From assembly GCA_027574665.1 (NCBI GenBank), contig CM050672.1, forward strand, positions 8,850,001-8,914,000: 64,000 bases of DNA. The letters run 5' to 3'. The stretch is from Rhynochetos jubatus (taxonomy: Eukaryota; Chordata; Aves; Eurypygiformes; Rhynochetidae). A program made the position numbers and the translations under genes. Under the pieces are notes generated by a model, which saw only the letters and a program-made list of their open reading frames with translations, ran no database searches and was not told the origin of the DNA. This document shows, one piece after another, positions 22,246 to 35,597 of this stretch (position 1 is the first letter of the stretch; each line of letters begins with the position of its first letter).

Positions 22246-22278
22246 CGCAATCCTAACTATCCCTGGACCTGGGCACTA
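22246..22278 (-). repeat. Micro-inverted segment in a satellite monomer (1)
   Basis: Between GAGAA and AAGGCC, where other monomers have AGCNCCCAGGTCCAGGG and so on, this monomer carries the reverse complement (GCAATCCTAACTATCCCTGG, then ACCTGGGCACT). It differs at two sites from the other five inverted copies, so it may be the oldest or a separately diverged one. Confidence 0.85.
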
Positions 22279-25200
22279 AGGCCTGCCAAGAGCAGCACGA
22301 CACTGCACTGACATTGCTCCTACCGCATCTGCCATGGCCAGAACGCAGGGGGGGCGTGGCCAGAAACCGCGACCTGCCATTCTTAGGGTTAGGGCTAGGG
22401 TTAGCGTCTGGAGAACGAGAAAGCCCCCAGGTCCAGGGAGAGTTGGGATTGCAAAGGCCTGCCAAGAGCAGCACGACTCTGCACTGACAATGCTCCTACG
22501 GCATCTGCCATAGCCAGAACGTGGGGGGGCCGTGGCCGGAAACGACGACCTGCCATTCTTAGGGTTAGGGCTAGGGTTAGCATCTGGAGAACGAGAAAGC
22601 CCCCAGGTCCAGGGAGAGTTGGGATTGTAAAGGCCTGCCAAGAGCAGCACGACACTGCACTGACATTGCTCCTACCGTATCTGCCATAGCCAGAACGCAT
22701 GTGGGGTGTGGCCGGAAACCGCGACCTGCCGTTCTTAGGTTTAGGGCTAGGTTTAGCGTCTGGAGAACGAGAAAGCCCCCAGGTCCAGGGATAGTTGGGA
22801 TTGCAAAGGCCTGCCAAGAGCAGCACGACACTGCACTGACATTGCTCCTCCCACAGCTCTCATAGCCAGAACGCAGGGGGGGCGTGGCCGGAAACCGCGA
22901 CCTGCCATTCTTAGGGTTAGGGCTAGGGTTAGCGTCTGGAGAACGAGAAAGCCCCCAGGTCCAGGGAGAGTTGGGATTGCAAAGGCCTGCCAAGAGCAGC
23001 ACGACACTGCACTGACATTGCTCCTCCTGCAGCTGTAATAGCCAGAACGCAGGGGGGGCGTGGCCAGAACCCGCGACCTGCCATTCTTAGGGTTAGGGCT
23101 AGGGTTAGCGTCTGGAGAACGAGAAAGCGCCCAGGTCCAGGGATAGTTGGGATTGCAAAGGCCTGCCAAGAGCAGCACGACACTGCACTGACATTGCTCC
23201 TACCGCAGCTGTCATGGCCAGAACGCAGGGGGGGCGTGGCCGGAAACCGCGACCTGCCATTCTTAGGGTTAGGGCTAGGGTTAGCGTCTGGAGAACGAGA
23301 AAGCCCCCAGGTCCAGGGATAGTTGGGTTTGCAAAGGCCTGCCAAGAGCAGCACGACACTGCACTGACATTGCCCCTACGGCATCTGCCATAGCCAGAAT
23401 GTGGGGGGGGCGTGGCCTGAAAAGGCGACCTGCCATTCTTAGGGTTAGGGCTAGGGTTAGCGTCTGGAGAACGAGAAAGCCCCCAGGTCCAGGGATAGTT
23501 GGGATTGCAAAGGCCTGCCAAGAGCAGCACGACACTGCACTGACATTGCTCCTACCGCATCTGCCATAGTCAGAACGCAGGGGGAGCGTGGCCGGAGACC
23601 GCGACCTGCCATTCTTAGGGTTAGGGCTAGGGTTAGCATCTGGAGAACGAGAAAGCCCCCAGGTCCAGGGATAGTTGGGTTTGCAAAGGCCTGCCAAGAG
23701 CAGCACGACACTGCACTGACATTGCTCCTACCGCATCTGCCATAGCCAGAACGCAGGGGGGGCGTGGCCTGAAAAGGCGACCTGCCATTCTTAGGGTTAG
23801 GGCTAGGGTTAGCGTCTGGAGAACGAGAAAGCCCCCAGGTCCAGGGAGAGTTGGGATTGCAAAGGCCTGCCAAGAGCAGCACGACACTGCACTGACATTG
23901 CTCCTACCTCAGCTGTCATAGCCAGAACGCAGGGGGGCGTGGCCGGAAACCGTGACCTGCCATTCTTAGGGTTAGGGCTAGGGTTAGCGTCTGGAGAACG
24001 AGAAAGCCCCCAGGTCCAGGGATAGTTGGGATTGTAAAGGCCTGCCAAGAGCAGCACGACACTGCACTGACATTGCTCCTACCGCAGCTGTCATAGCCAG
24101 AAGGCAGGGGGGCCGTGGCCGGAAACCGAGACCTGCCATTTTTAGGGTTAGGGCTAGGGTTAGCGTCTGGAGAACGAGAAAGCCCCCAGGTCCAGGGAGA
24201 GTTGGGTTTGCAAAGGCCTGCCAAGAGCAGCACGACACTGCACTGACATTGCTCCTACCGCATCTGCCATAGCCAGAACGCAGGGGGGGCGTGGCCGGAA
24301 ACCTCCACCTGCCATTCTTAGGGTTAGGGCTAGGGTTAGCGTCTGGAGAACGAGAAAGCCCCCAGGTCCAGGGAGAGTTGGGATTGCAAAGGCCTGCCAA
24401 GAGCAGCACGACACTGCACTGACATTGCTCCTAACGCATCTGCCATAGCCAGAACGCAGGGGGGGCGTGGCCGGAAACCGCGACCTGCCATTTTTAGGGT
24501 TAGGGCTAGGGTTAGCGTCTGGAGAACGAGAAAGCCCCCAGGTCCAGGGAGAGTTGGGATTGCAAAGGCCTGCCAAGAGCAGCACGACACTGCACTGACA
24601 TTGCCCCAACGGCATCTGCCATAGACAGAACGTGGGGGGGGCGTGGCCGGGAACCGTGATCTGCCATTCTTAGGGTTACGGCTAGGGTTAGCGTCTGGAG
24701 AACGAGAAAGCCCCCAGGTCCAGGGATAGTTGGGATTGCAAAGGCCTGCCAAGAGCAGCACGACACTGCACTGACATTGCTCCACCCGCAGCTGTCATAG
24801 CCAGAACGCAGGGGGGGCGTGGCCGGAAACGGCGACCTGCCCTTCTTAGGGTTAGGGCTAGGGTTAGCGTCTGGAGAACGAGAAAGCCCCCAGGTCCAGC
24901 GATAGTTGGGATTGCAAAGGCCTGCCAAGAGCAGCACGACACTGCACTGACATTGCCCCAACGGCATCTGCCATAGTCAGAACGCGGGGGGGGGCGTGGC
25001 CTGAAACCGCGACCTGCCATTCTTAGGGTTAGGGCTAGGGTTAGCGTCTGGAGAACGAGAAAGCCCCCAGGTCCAGGGAGAGTTGGGATTGTAAAGGCCT
25101 GCCAAGAGCAGCACGACACTGCACTGACATTGCTCCTACCGCAGCTCTCATAGCCAGAACGCAGGGGGGGCGTGGCCAGAAACCGCGACGTGGCATTCTT

Positions 25201-25941
25201 AGGGTAAGGGCTAGGGTTAGCGTCTGGAGAACGAGAAAGCCCCCAGGTCCAGGGATAGTTGGGATTGCAAAGGCCTGCCAAGAGCAGCACGACTCTGCAC
25301 TGACATTGCTCCTACGGCATCTGCCATAGCCAGAACGTGAGGGGGGCGTGGCCGGAAACCGCGACCTGCCATTTTTAGGGTTAGGGCTAGGGTTAGCGTC
25401 TGGAGAACGAGAAAGCCCCCAGGTCCAGGGAGAGTTGGTATTGTAAAGGCCTGCCAAGAGCAGCACGACACTGCACTGACATTGCTCCTACCGTATCTGC
25501 CATAGCCAGAACGCAGGTGGGGTGTGGCCGGAAACCGCGACCTGCCGTTCTTAGGTTTAGGGCTAGGGTTAGCGTCTGGAGAACGAGAAAGCCCCCAGGT
25601 CCAGGGATAGTTGGGATTGCAAAGGCCTGCCAAGAGCAGCACGACACTGCACTGACATTGCCCCAACGGCATCTGCCATAGCCAGAACGTGGGGGGGGCG
25701 TGGCCGGGAACCGTGACCTGCCATTCTTAGGGTTAGGGCTAGGGTTAGCGTTTGGAGAACGAGAAAGCCCCCAGGTCCAGGGATAGTTGGGATTGCAAAG
25801 GCCTGCCAAGAGCAGCACGACACTGCACTGACATTGCTCCTCCCGCATCTGCCATAGCCAGAACGCAGGGGGGGCGTGGCCGGAAACGGCGACCTGCCAT
25901 TCTTAGGGTTAGGGCTAGGGTTAGCGTCTGGAGAACGAGAA

Positions 25942-25973
25942 TGCAATCCCAACTATCCCTGGACCTGGGGGCT
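25942..25973 (-). repeat. Micro-inverted segment in a satellite monomer (2)
   Basis: TGCAATCCCAACTATCCCTG followed by GACCTGGGGGCT replaces the normal plus-strand 32 bp. The right flank reads AAGGCCTTCC instead of AAGGCCTGCC. Confidence 0.9.
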
Positions 25974-28900
25974 AAGGCCTTCCAAGAGCAGCACGACACT
26001 GCACTGACATTGCTCCTACCGCATCTGCCATAGCCAGAACGCAGGGGGGGCGTGGCCGGAAACGGCGACCTGCCATTCTTAGGGTTAGGGCTAGGGTTAG
26101 CGTCTGGAGAACGAGAAAGCCCCCAGGTCCAGGGATAGTCGGGATTGCAAAGGCCTGCCAAGAGCAGCACGACACTGCACTGACATTGCTCCTCCTGCAG
26201 CTGTAATAGCCAGAAGGCTGGGGGGGCGTGGCCAGAACCCGCGACCTGCCATTCTTAGGGTTAGGGCTAGGGTTAGCGTCTGGAGAACGAGAAAGCCCCC
26301 AGGTCCAGGGAGAGTTGGGATTGCAAAGGCCTGCCAAGAGCAGCACGACACTGCACTGACATTGCTCCTATGGCAGCTGTCATAGCCAGAAGGCAGGGGG
26401 GGCGTGTCCGGAAACCGCGACCTGCCATTCTTAGGGTTAGGGCTAGGGTTAGCGTCTGGAGAACGAGAAAGCCCCCAGGTCCAGGGATAGTTGGGTTTGC
26501 AAAGGCCTGCCAAGAGCAGCACGACACTGCACTGACATTGCTCCTACCGCATCTGCCATAGCCAGAATGTGGGGGGGGCGTGGCCTGAAAAGGCGACCTG
26601 CCATTCTTAGGGTTAGGGCTAGGGTTAGCGTCTGGAGAACGAGAAAGCCCCCAGGTCCAGGGATAGTTGGGATTGCAAAGGCCTGCCAAGAGCAGCACGA
26701 CACTGCACTGACATTGCTCCTACCGCATCTGCCATAGTCAGAACGCAGGGGGAGCGTGGCCGGAGACCGCGACCTGCCATTCTTAGGGTTAGGGCTAGGG
26801 TTAGCATCTGGAGAACGAGAAAGCCCCCAGGTCCAGGGATAGTTGGGTTTGCAAAGGCCTGCCAAGAGCAGCACGACACTGCACTGACATTGCTCCTACC
26901 GCATCTGCCATAGCCAGAACGCAGGGGGGGCGTGGCCTGAAAAGGCGACCTGCCATTCTTAGGGTTAGGGCTAGGGTTAGCGTCTGGAGAACGAGAAAGC
27001 CCCCAGGTCCAGGGAGAGTTGGGATTGCAAAGGCCTGCCAAGAGCAGCACGACACTGCACTGACATTGCTCCTACCTCAGCTGTCATAGCCAGAACGCAG
27101 GGGGGCGTGGCCGGAAACCGTGACCTGCCATTCTTAGGGTTAGGGCTAGGGTTAGCGTCTGGAGAACGAGAAAGCCCCCAGGTCCAGGGATAGTTGGGAT
27201 TGTAAAGGCCTGCCAAGAGCAGCACGACACTGCACTGACATTGCTCCTACGGCAGCTGTCATAGCCAGAAGGCAGAGGGGCCGTGGCCGGAAACCGCGAC
27301 CTGCCATTTTTAGGGTTAGGGCTAGGGTTAGCGTCTGGAGAACGAGAAAGCCCCCAGGTCCAGGGAGAGTTGGGATTGCAAAGGCCTGCCAAGAGCAGCA
27401 CGACACTGCACTGACATTGCTCCTACCGCATCTGCCATAGCCAGAACGCAGGGGGGGCGTGGCCGGAAACCGCGACCTGCCATTCTTAGGGTTAGGGCTA
27501 GGGTTAGCGTCTGGAGAACGAGAAAGCCCCCAGGTCCAGGGAGAGTTGGGATTGCAAAGGCCTGCCAAGAGCAGCACGACACTGCACTGACATTGCCCCA
27601 ACGGCATCTGCCATAGACAGAACGTGGGGGGGGCGTGGCCGGGAACCGTGATCTGCCATTCTTAGGGTTAGGGCTAGGGTTAGCGTCTGGAGAACAAGAA
27701 AGCCCCCAGGTCCAGGGATAGTTGGGATTGCAAAGGCCTGCCAAGAGCAGCACGACACTGCACTGACATTGCTCCACCCGCATCTGCCATAGCCAGAACG
27801 CAGGGGGGGCGTGGCCGGAAACTGCAACCTGCCATTCTTAGGGTTAGGGCTAGGGTTAGCGTCTGGAGAACGAGAAAGCCCCCAGGTCCAGGGATAGTTG
27901 GGATTGCAAAGGCCTGCCAAGAGCAGCACGACACTGCACTGACAATGCTCCTCCCGCAGCTGTCATAGCCAGAACGCAGGTGGGGCGTGGCCGGAAACGG
28001 CGACCTGCCCTTCTTAGGGTTAGGGCTAGGGTTAGCGTCTGGAGAACGAGAAAGCCCCCAGGTCCAGGGATAGTTGGGATTGCAAAGGCCTGCCAAGAGC
28101 AGCACGACACTGCACTGACATTGCCCCAACGGCATCTGCCATAGTCAGAACGCGGGGGGGGCGTGGCCTGAAACCGCGACCTGCCATTCTTAGGGTTAGG
28201 GCTAGGGTTAGCGTCTGGAGAACGAGAAAGCCCCCAGGTCCAGGGATAGTTGGGATTGTAAAGGCCTGCCAAGAGCAGCACGACACTGCACTGACATTGC
28301 TCCTACCGCAGCTCTCATAGCCAGAACGCAGGGGGGGCGTGGCCAGAAACCGCGACGTGGCATTCTTAGGGTAAGGGCTAGGGTTAGCGTCTGGAGAACG
28401 AGAAAGCCCCCAGGTCCAGGGATAGTTGGGATTGCAAAGGCCTGCCAAGAGCAGCACGACTCTGCACTGACATTGCTCCTACGGCATCTGCCATAGCCAG
28501 AACGTGAGGGGGGCGTGGTAGGAAACGACGACCTGCCATTTTTAGGGTTAGGGCTAGGGTTAGCGTCTGGAGAACGAGAAAGCCCCCAGGTCCAGGGATA
28601 GTTGGGATTGTAAAGGCCTGCCAAGAGCAGCACGACACTGCACTGACATTGCTCCTACCGTATCTGCCATAGCCAGAACGCAGGTGGGGTGTGGCCGGAA
28701 ACCGCGACCTGCCGTTCTTAGGTTTAGGGCTAGGGTTAGCGTCTGGAGAACGAGAAAGCCCCCAGGTCCAGGGATAGTTGGGATTGCAAAGGCCTGCCAA
28801 GAGCAGCACGACACTGCACTGACATTGCCCCAACGGCATCTGCCATAGCCAGAACGTGGGGGGGGCGTGGCCGGGAACCGTGACCTGCCATTCTTAGGGT

Positions 28901-29108
28901 TAGGGCTAGGGTTAGCGTTTGGAGAACGAGAAAGCGCCCAGGTCCAGGGATAGTTGGGATTGCAAAGGCCTGCCAAGAGCAGCACGACACTGCACTGACA
29001 TTGCTCCTCCCGCATCTGCCATAGCCAGAACGAAGGCGGGGCGTGGCCGGAAACCGCGACCTGCCATTCTTAGGGTTAGGGCTAGGGTTAGCGTCTGGAG
29101 AACGAGAA

Positions 29109-29140
29109 TGCAATCCCAACTATCCCTGGACCTGGGGGCT
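29109..29140 (-). repeat. Micro-inverted segment in a satellite monomer (3)
   Basis: Same inverted 32 bp and same AAGGCCTTCC flank as the copy at 25,942, offset 3,167 bp. The two belong to successive copies of the 18-monomer block. Confidence 0.9.
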
Positions 29141-30670
29141 AAGGCCTTCCAAGAGCAGCACGACACTGCACTGACATTGCTCCTACCGCATCTGCCATAG
29201 CCAGAACGCAGGGGGGGCGTGGCCGGAAACAGCGACCTGCCATTCTTAGGGTTAGGGCTAGGGTTAGCGTCTGGAGAACGAGAAAGCCCCCAGGTCCAGG
29301 GATAGTCGGGATTGCAAAGGCCTGCCAAGAGCAGCACGACACTGCACTGACATTGCCCCTACGGCATCTGCCATAGCCAGAATGTGGGGGGGGCGTGGCC
29401 TGAAAAGGCGACCTGCCATTCTTAGGGTTAGGGCTAGGGTTAGCGTCTGGAGAACGAGAAAGCCCCCAGGTCCAGGGATAGTTGGGATTGCAAAGGCCTG
29501 CCAAGAGCAGCACGACACTGCACTGACATTGCTCCTACCGCATCTGCCATAGCCAGAACGCAGGGGGAGCGCGGCCGGAGACCGCGACCTGCCATTCTTA
29601 GGGTTAGGGCTAGGGTTAGCATCTGGAGAACGAGAAAGCCCCCAGGTCCAGGGATAGTTGGGTTTGCAAAGGCCTGCCAAGAGCAGCACGACACTGCACT
29701 GACATTGCTCCTACCGCATCTGCCATAGCCAGAACGCAGGGGGGGCGTGGCCTGAAAAGGCGACCTGCCATTCTTAGGGTTAGGGCTAGGGTTAGCGTCT
29801 GGAGAACGAGAAAGCCCCCAGGTCCAGGGAGAGTTGGGATTGCAAAGGCCTGCCAAGAGCAGCACGACACTGCACTGACATTGCTCCTCCCGCAGCTGTC
29901 ATAGGCAGAACGCAGGGGGGGCGTGGCTTGAAACTGTGACCTGCCATTCTTAGGGTTAGGGCTAGGGTTAGCGTCTGGAGAATGAGAAAGCCCCCAGGTC
30001 CAGGGAGAGTTGGGTTTGCAAAGGCCTGCCAAGAGCAGCACGACACTGCACTGACATTGCTCCTACCGCACCTCTCATAGCCAGAACGCAGGTGGGGCGT
30101 GGCCGGAAAGCGCGACCTGCCATTCTTAGGGTTAGGGCTAGGGTTAGCGTCTGGAGAACGAGAAAGCCCCCAGGTCCAGGGATAGTTGGGATTGCAAAGG
30201 CCTGCCAAGAGCAGTACGACACTGCACTGACATTGCTCCTACCTCAGCTGTCATGGCCAGAACGCAGGGGGGGCGTGGCCGGAAACCGCGACCTGCCATT
30301 CTTAGGGTTAGGGCTAGGGTTAGCGTCTGGAGAACGAGAAAGCCCCCAGGTCCAGGGAGAGTTGGGATTGCAAAGGCCTGCCAAGAGCAGCACGACACTG
30401 CACTGACATTGCTCCTCCTGCAGCTGTAATAGCCAGAAGGCAGGGGGGCGTGGCCAGAACCCGCGACCTGCCATTCTTAGGGTTAGGGCTAGGGTTAGCG
30501 TCTGGAGAACGAGAAAGCCCCCAGGTCCAGGGATAGTTGGGATTGCAAAGGCCTGCCAAGAGCAGCACGACACTGCACTGACATTGCTCCTACCTCAGCT
30601 GTCATAGCCAGAACGCAGGGGGGGCGTGGCCAGAAAGCGTGACCTGCCATTCTTAGGGTTAGGGCTAGGG

Positions 30671-33134
30671 TTAGCGTCTGGAGAACGAGAAAGCCCCCAG
30701 GTCCAGGGATAGTTGGGATTGCAAAGGCCTGCCAAGAGCAGCACGACACTGCACTGACATTGCTCCTACCGCATCTGCCATAGCCAGAACGCAGGGGGAG
30801 CGTGGCCGGAGACCGCGACCTGCCATTCTTAGGGTTAGGGCTAGGGTTAGCATCTGGAGAACGAGAAAGCCCCCAGGTCCAGGGATAGTTGGGTTTGCAA
30901 AGGCCTGCCAAGAGCAGCACGACACTGCACTGACATTGCTCCTACCTCAGCTCTCATAGCCAGAACGCAGGGGGGGCGTGGCCTGAAAAGGCGACCTGCC
31001 ATTCTTAGGGTTAGGGCTAGGGTTAGCGTCTGGAGAACGAGAAAGCGCCCAGGTCCAGGGATAGTTGGGATTGCAAAGGCCTGCCAAGAGCAGCACGACA
31101 CTGCACTGACATTGCTCCTACCGCAGCTGTCATAGCCAGAAGGCAGGGGGGCCGTGGCCGGAAACCGCGACCTGCCATTTTTAGGGTTAGGGCTAGGGTT
31201 AGCGTCTGGAGAACGAGAAAGCCCCCAGGTCCAGGGAGAGTTGGGATTGCAAAGGCCTGCCAAGAGCAGCACGACACTGCACTGACATTGCTCCTACCGC
31301 ATCTGCCATAGCCAGAACGCAGGGGGGGCGTGGCCAGAAACCGCGACCTGCCATTCTTAGGGTTAGGGCTAGGGTTAGCGTCTGGAGAACGAGAAAGCCC
31401 CCAGGTCCAGGGATAGTTGGGATTGCAAAGGCCTGCCAAGAGCAGCACGACACTGCACTGACATTGCTCCTCCCGCATCTGCCATAGGCAGAACGCAGGT
31501 AGGGTGTGGCCGGAAACGGCGACCTGCCGTTCTTAGGTTTAGGGCTAGGGTTAGCGTCTGGAGAACGAGAAAGCCCCCAGGTCCAGGGAGAGTTGGGATT
31601 GCAAAGGCCTGCCAAGAGCAGCACGACACTGCACTGACATTGCCCCAACGGCATCTGCCATAGACAGAACGTGGGGGGGGCGTGGCCGGGAACCGTGATC
31701 TGCCATTCTTAGGGTTAGGGCTAGGGTTAGCGTTTGGAGAACGAGAAAGCCCCCAGGTCCAGGGTTAGTTGGGATTGCAAAGGCCTGCCAAGAGCAGCAC
31801 GACACTGCACTGACATTGCCCCAACGGCATCTGCCATAGTCAGAACGCAGGGGGGGCGTGGCCGGAAACCGCGACCTGCCATTCTTAGGGTTAGGGCTAG
31901 GGTTAGCGTCTGGAGAACGAGAAAGCGCCCAGGTCCAGGGATAGTTGGGATTGCAAAGGCCTGCCAAGAGCAGCACGACACTGCACTGACATTGCTCCTA
32001 CCGCATCTGCCATAGCCAGAACGCAGGGGGAGCGTGGCCGGAGACCGCGACCTGCCATTCTTAGGGTTAGGGCTAGGGTTAGCATCTGGAGAACGAGAAA
32101 GCCCCCAGGTCCAGGGATAGTTGGGTTTGCAAAGGCCTGCCAAGAGCAGCACGACACTGCACTGACATTGCTCCTACCTCAGCTCTCATAGCCAGAACGC
32201 AGGGGGGGCGTGGCCTGAAAAGGCGACCTGCCATTCTTAGGGTTAGGGCTAGGGTTAGCGTCTGGAGAACGAGAAAGCGCCCAGGTCCAGGGATAGTTGG
32301 GATTGCAAAGGCCTGCCAAGAGCAGCACGACACTGCACTGACATTGCTCCTACCGCAGCTGTCATAGCCAGAAGGCAGGGGGGCCGTGGCCGGAAACCGC
32401 GACCTGCCATTTTTAGGGTTAGGGCTAGGGTTAGCGTCTGGAGAACGAGAAAGCCCCCAGGTCCAGGGAGAGTTGGGATTGCAAAGGCCTGCCAAGAGCA
32501 GCACGACACTGCACTGACATTGCTCCTACCGCATCTGCCATAGCCAGAACGCAGGGGGGGCGTGGCCGGAAACCGCGACCTGCCATTCTTAGGGTTAGGG
32601 CTAGGGTTAGCGTCTGGAGAACGAGAAAGCGCCCAGGTCCAGGGATAGTTGGGATTGCAAAGGCCTGCCAAGAGCAGCACGACACTGCACTGACATTGCT
32701 CCTCCCGCATCTGCCATAGGCAGAACGCAGGTAGGGTGTGGCCGGAAACGGCGACCTGCCGTTCTTAGGTTTAGGGCTAGGGTTAGCGTCTGGAGAACGA
32801 GAAAGCCCCCAGGTCCAGGGAGAGTTGGGATTGCAAAGGCCTGCCAAGAGCAGCACGACACTGCACTGACATTGCTCCTCCCGCAGCTCTCATAGCCAGA
32901 ACGCAGGGGGGGCTTGGCCGGAAACCGCGACCTGCCATTCTTAGGGTTAGGGCTAGGGTTAGCGTCTGGAGAACAAGAAAGCCCCCAGGTCCAGGGATAG
33001 TTGGGATTGCAAAGGCCTGCCAAGAGCAGCACGACACTGCACTGACATTGCCCCTATGGCATCTGCCATAGCCAGAATGTGGGGGGGGCATGGCCTGAAA
33101 AGGCGACCTGCCATTCTTAGGGTTAGGGCTAGGG
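30671..33134 (+). repeat. 7-monomer higher-order block, two copies
   Basis: Monomers at 30,671 and 30,847 recur at 31,903 and 32,079 with identical translations, and those at 31,023 and 31,199 recur nearly identically at 32,255 and 32,431. The offset is 1,232 bp, or 7 x 176. Confidence 0.8.
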
Positions 33135-35442
33135 TTAGCGTCTGGAGAACGAGAAAGCCCCCAGGTCCAGGGATAGTTGGGATTGCAAAGGCCTGCCAAG
33201 AGCAGCACGACACTGCACTGACATTGCTCCTACCGCATCTGCCATAGCCAGAACGCAGGGGGAGCGTGGCCGGAGACCGCGACCTGCCATTCTTAGGGTT
33301 AGGGCTAGGGTTAGCATCTGGAGAACGAGAAAGCCCCCAGGTCCAGGGATAGTTGGGATTGCAAAGGCCTGCCAAGAGCAGCACGACACTGCACTGACAT
33401 TGCTCCTACCGCATCTGCCATAGCCAGAACGCAGGGGGGGCGTGGCCTGAAAAGGCGACCTGCCATTCTTAGTGTTAGGGCTAGGGTTAGCGTCTGGAGA
33501 ACGAGAAAGCCCCCAGGTCCAGGGAGAGTTGGGATTGCAAAGGCCTGCCAAGAGCAGCACGACACTGCACTGACATTGCTCCTCCCGCAGCTGTCATAGG
33601 CAGAACGCAGGGGGGGCGTGGCTTGAAACTGTGACCTGCCATTCTTAGGGTTAGGGCTAGGGTTAGCGTCTGGAGAATGAGAAAGCCCCCAGGTCCAGGG
33701 AGAGTTGGGATTGCAAAGGCCTGCCAAGAGCAGCACGACACTGCACTGACATTGCTCCTACCGCACCTCTCATAGCCAGAACGCAGGTGGGGCGTGGCCG
33801 GAAAGCGCGACCTGCCATTCTTAGGGTTAGGGCTAGGGTTAGCGTCTGGAGAACGAGAAAGCCCCCAGGTCCAGGGATAGTTGGGATTGCAAAGGCCTGC
33901 CAAGAGCAGTACGACACTGCACTGACATTGCTCCTACCGCATCTGCCATAGCCAGAAGGCAGGGGGGGCGTGGCCGGAAACCGCGACCTGCCATTCTTAG
34001 GGTTAGGGCTAGGGTTAGCGTCTGGAGAACGAGAAAGCCCCCAGGTCCAGGGAGAGTTGGGATTGCAAAGGCCTGCCAAGAGCAGCACGACACTGCACTG
34101 ACATTGCTCCTCCTGCAGCTGTAATAGCCAGAAGGCAGGGGGGCGTGGCCAGAACCCGCGACCTGCCATTCTTAGGGTTAGGGCTAGGGTTAGCGTCTGG
34201 AGAACGAGAAAGCCCCCAGGTCCAGGGATAGTTGGGATTGCAAAGGCCTGCCAAGAGCAGCACGACACTGCACTGACATTGCTCCTACCTCAGCTGTCAT
34301 AGCCAGAACGCAGGGGGGGCGTGGCCAGAAAGCGCGACCTGCCATTCTTAGGGTTAGGGCTAGGGTTAGCGTCTGGAGAACGAGAAAGCCCCCAGGTCCA
34401 GGGATAGTTGGGATTGCAAAGGCCTGCCAAGAGCAGCACGACACTGCACTGACATTGCCCCTACGGCATCTGCCATAGCAAGAATGTGGGGGGGGCGTGG
34501 CCTGAAAAGGCGACCTGCCATTCTTAGGGTTAGGGCTAGGGTTAGCGTCTGGAGAACGAGAAAGCCCCCAGGTCCAGGGATAGTTGGGATTGCAAAGGCC
34601 TGCCAAGAGCAGCACGACACTGCACTGACATTGCTCCTACCGCATCTGCCATAGCCAGAACGCAGGGGGAGCGTGGCCGGAGACCGCGACCTGCCATTCT
34701 TAGGGTTAGGGCTAGGGTTAGCATCTGGAGAACGAGAAAGCCCCCAGGTCCAGGGATAGTTGGGTTTGCAAAGGCCTGCCAAGAGCAGCACGACACTGCA
34801 CTGACATTGCTCCTACCTCAGCTCTCATAGCCAGAACGCAGGGGGGGCGTGTCCGGAAACCGCGACCTGCCATTCTTAGGGTTAGGGCTAGGGTTAGCGT
34901 CTGGAGAACGAGAAAGCCCCCAGGTCCAGGGATAGTTGGGATTGCAAAGGCCTGCCAAGAGCAGCACGACACTGCACTGACATTGCTCCTACGGCAGCTG
35001 TCATAGCCAGAAGGCAGGGGGGCCGTGGCCGGAAACCGCGACCTGCCATTTTTAGGGTTAGGGCTAGGGTTAGCGTCTGGAGAACGAGAAAGCCCCCAGG
35101 TCCAGGGAGAGTTGGGATTGCAAAGGCCTGCCAAGAGCAGCACGACACTGCACTGACATTGCTCCTACCGCATCTGCCATAGCCAGAACGCAGGGGGGGC
35201 GTGGCCAGAAACCGCGACCTGCCATTCTTAGGGTTAGGGCTAGGGTTAGCGTCTGGAGAACGAGAAAGCGCCCAGGTCCAGGGATAGTTGGGATTGCAAA
35301 GGCCTGCCAAGAGCAGCACGACACTGCACTGACATTGCCCCAACGGCATCTGCCATAGACAGAACGTGGGGGGGGGGTGGCCGGGAACCGTGATCTGCCA
35401 TTCTTAGGGTTAGGGCTAGGGTTAGCGTCTGGAGAATGAGAA

Positions 35443-35474
35443 TGCAATCCCAACTATCCCTGGACCTGGGGGCT
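35443..35474 (-). repeat. Micro-inverted segment in a satellite monomer (4)
   Basis: Same inverted 32 bp with AAGGCCTGCC on the right and GAATGAGAA on the left. Confidence 0.9.
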
Positions 35475-35597
35475 AAGGCCTGCCAAGAGCAGCACGACAC
35501 AGCACTGACATTGCTCCTACCGCATCTGCCATAGCCAGAACGCAGGGGGGGCGTGGCCGGAAACCGCGACCTGCCATTCTTAGGGTTAGGGCTAGGG

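Larger units (their letters stand above)
23281..29617 (+). repeat. 18-monomer higher-order block, two copies
   Basis: Runs of monomers starting at 23,281, 23,457, 23,633 and 23,809 recur, with identical translated sequence, at 26,449, 26,625, 26,801 and 26,977. That is an offset of 3,168 bp, or 18 x 176. Similarity continues at 3,167-3,168 bp through pairs such as 25,393/28,560 and 25,745/28,912. Related monomers appear again near 29,264-29,616. Confidence 0.8.
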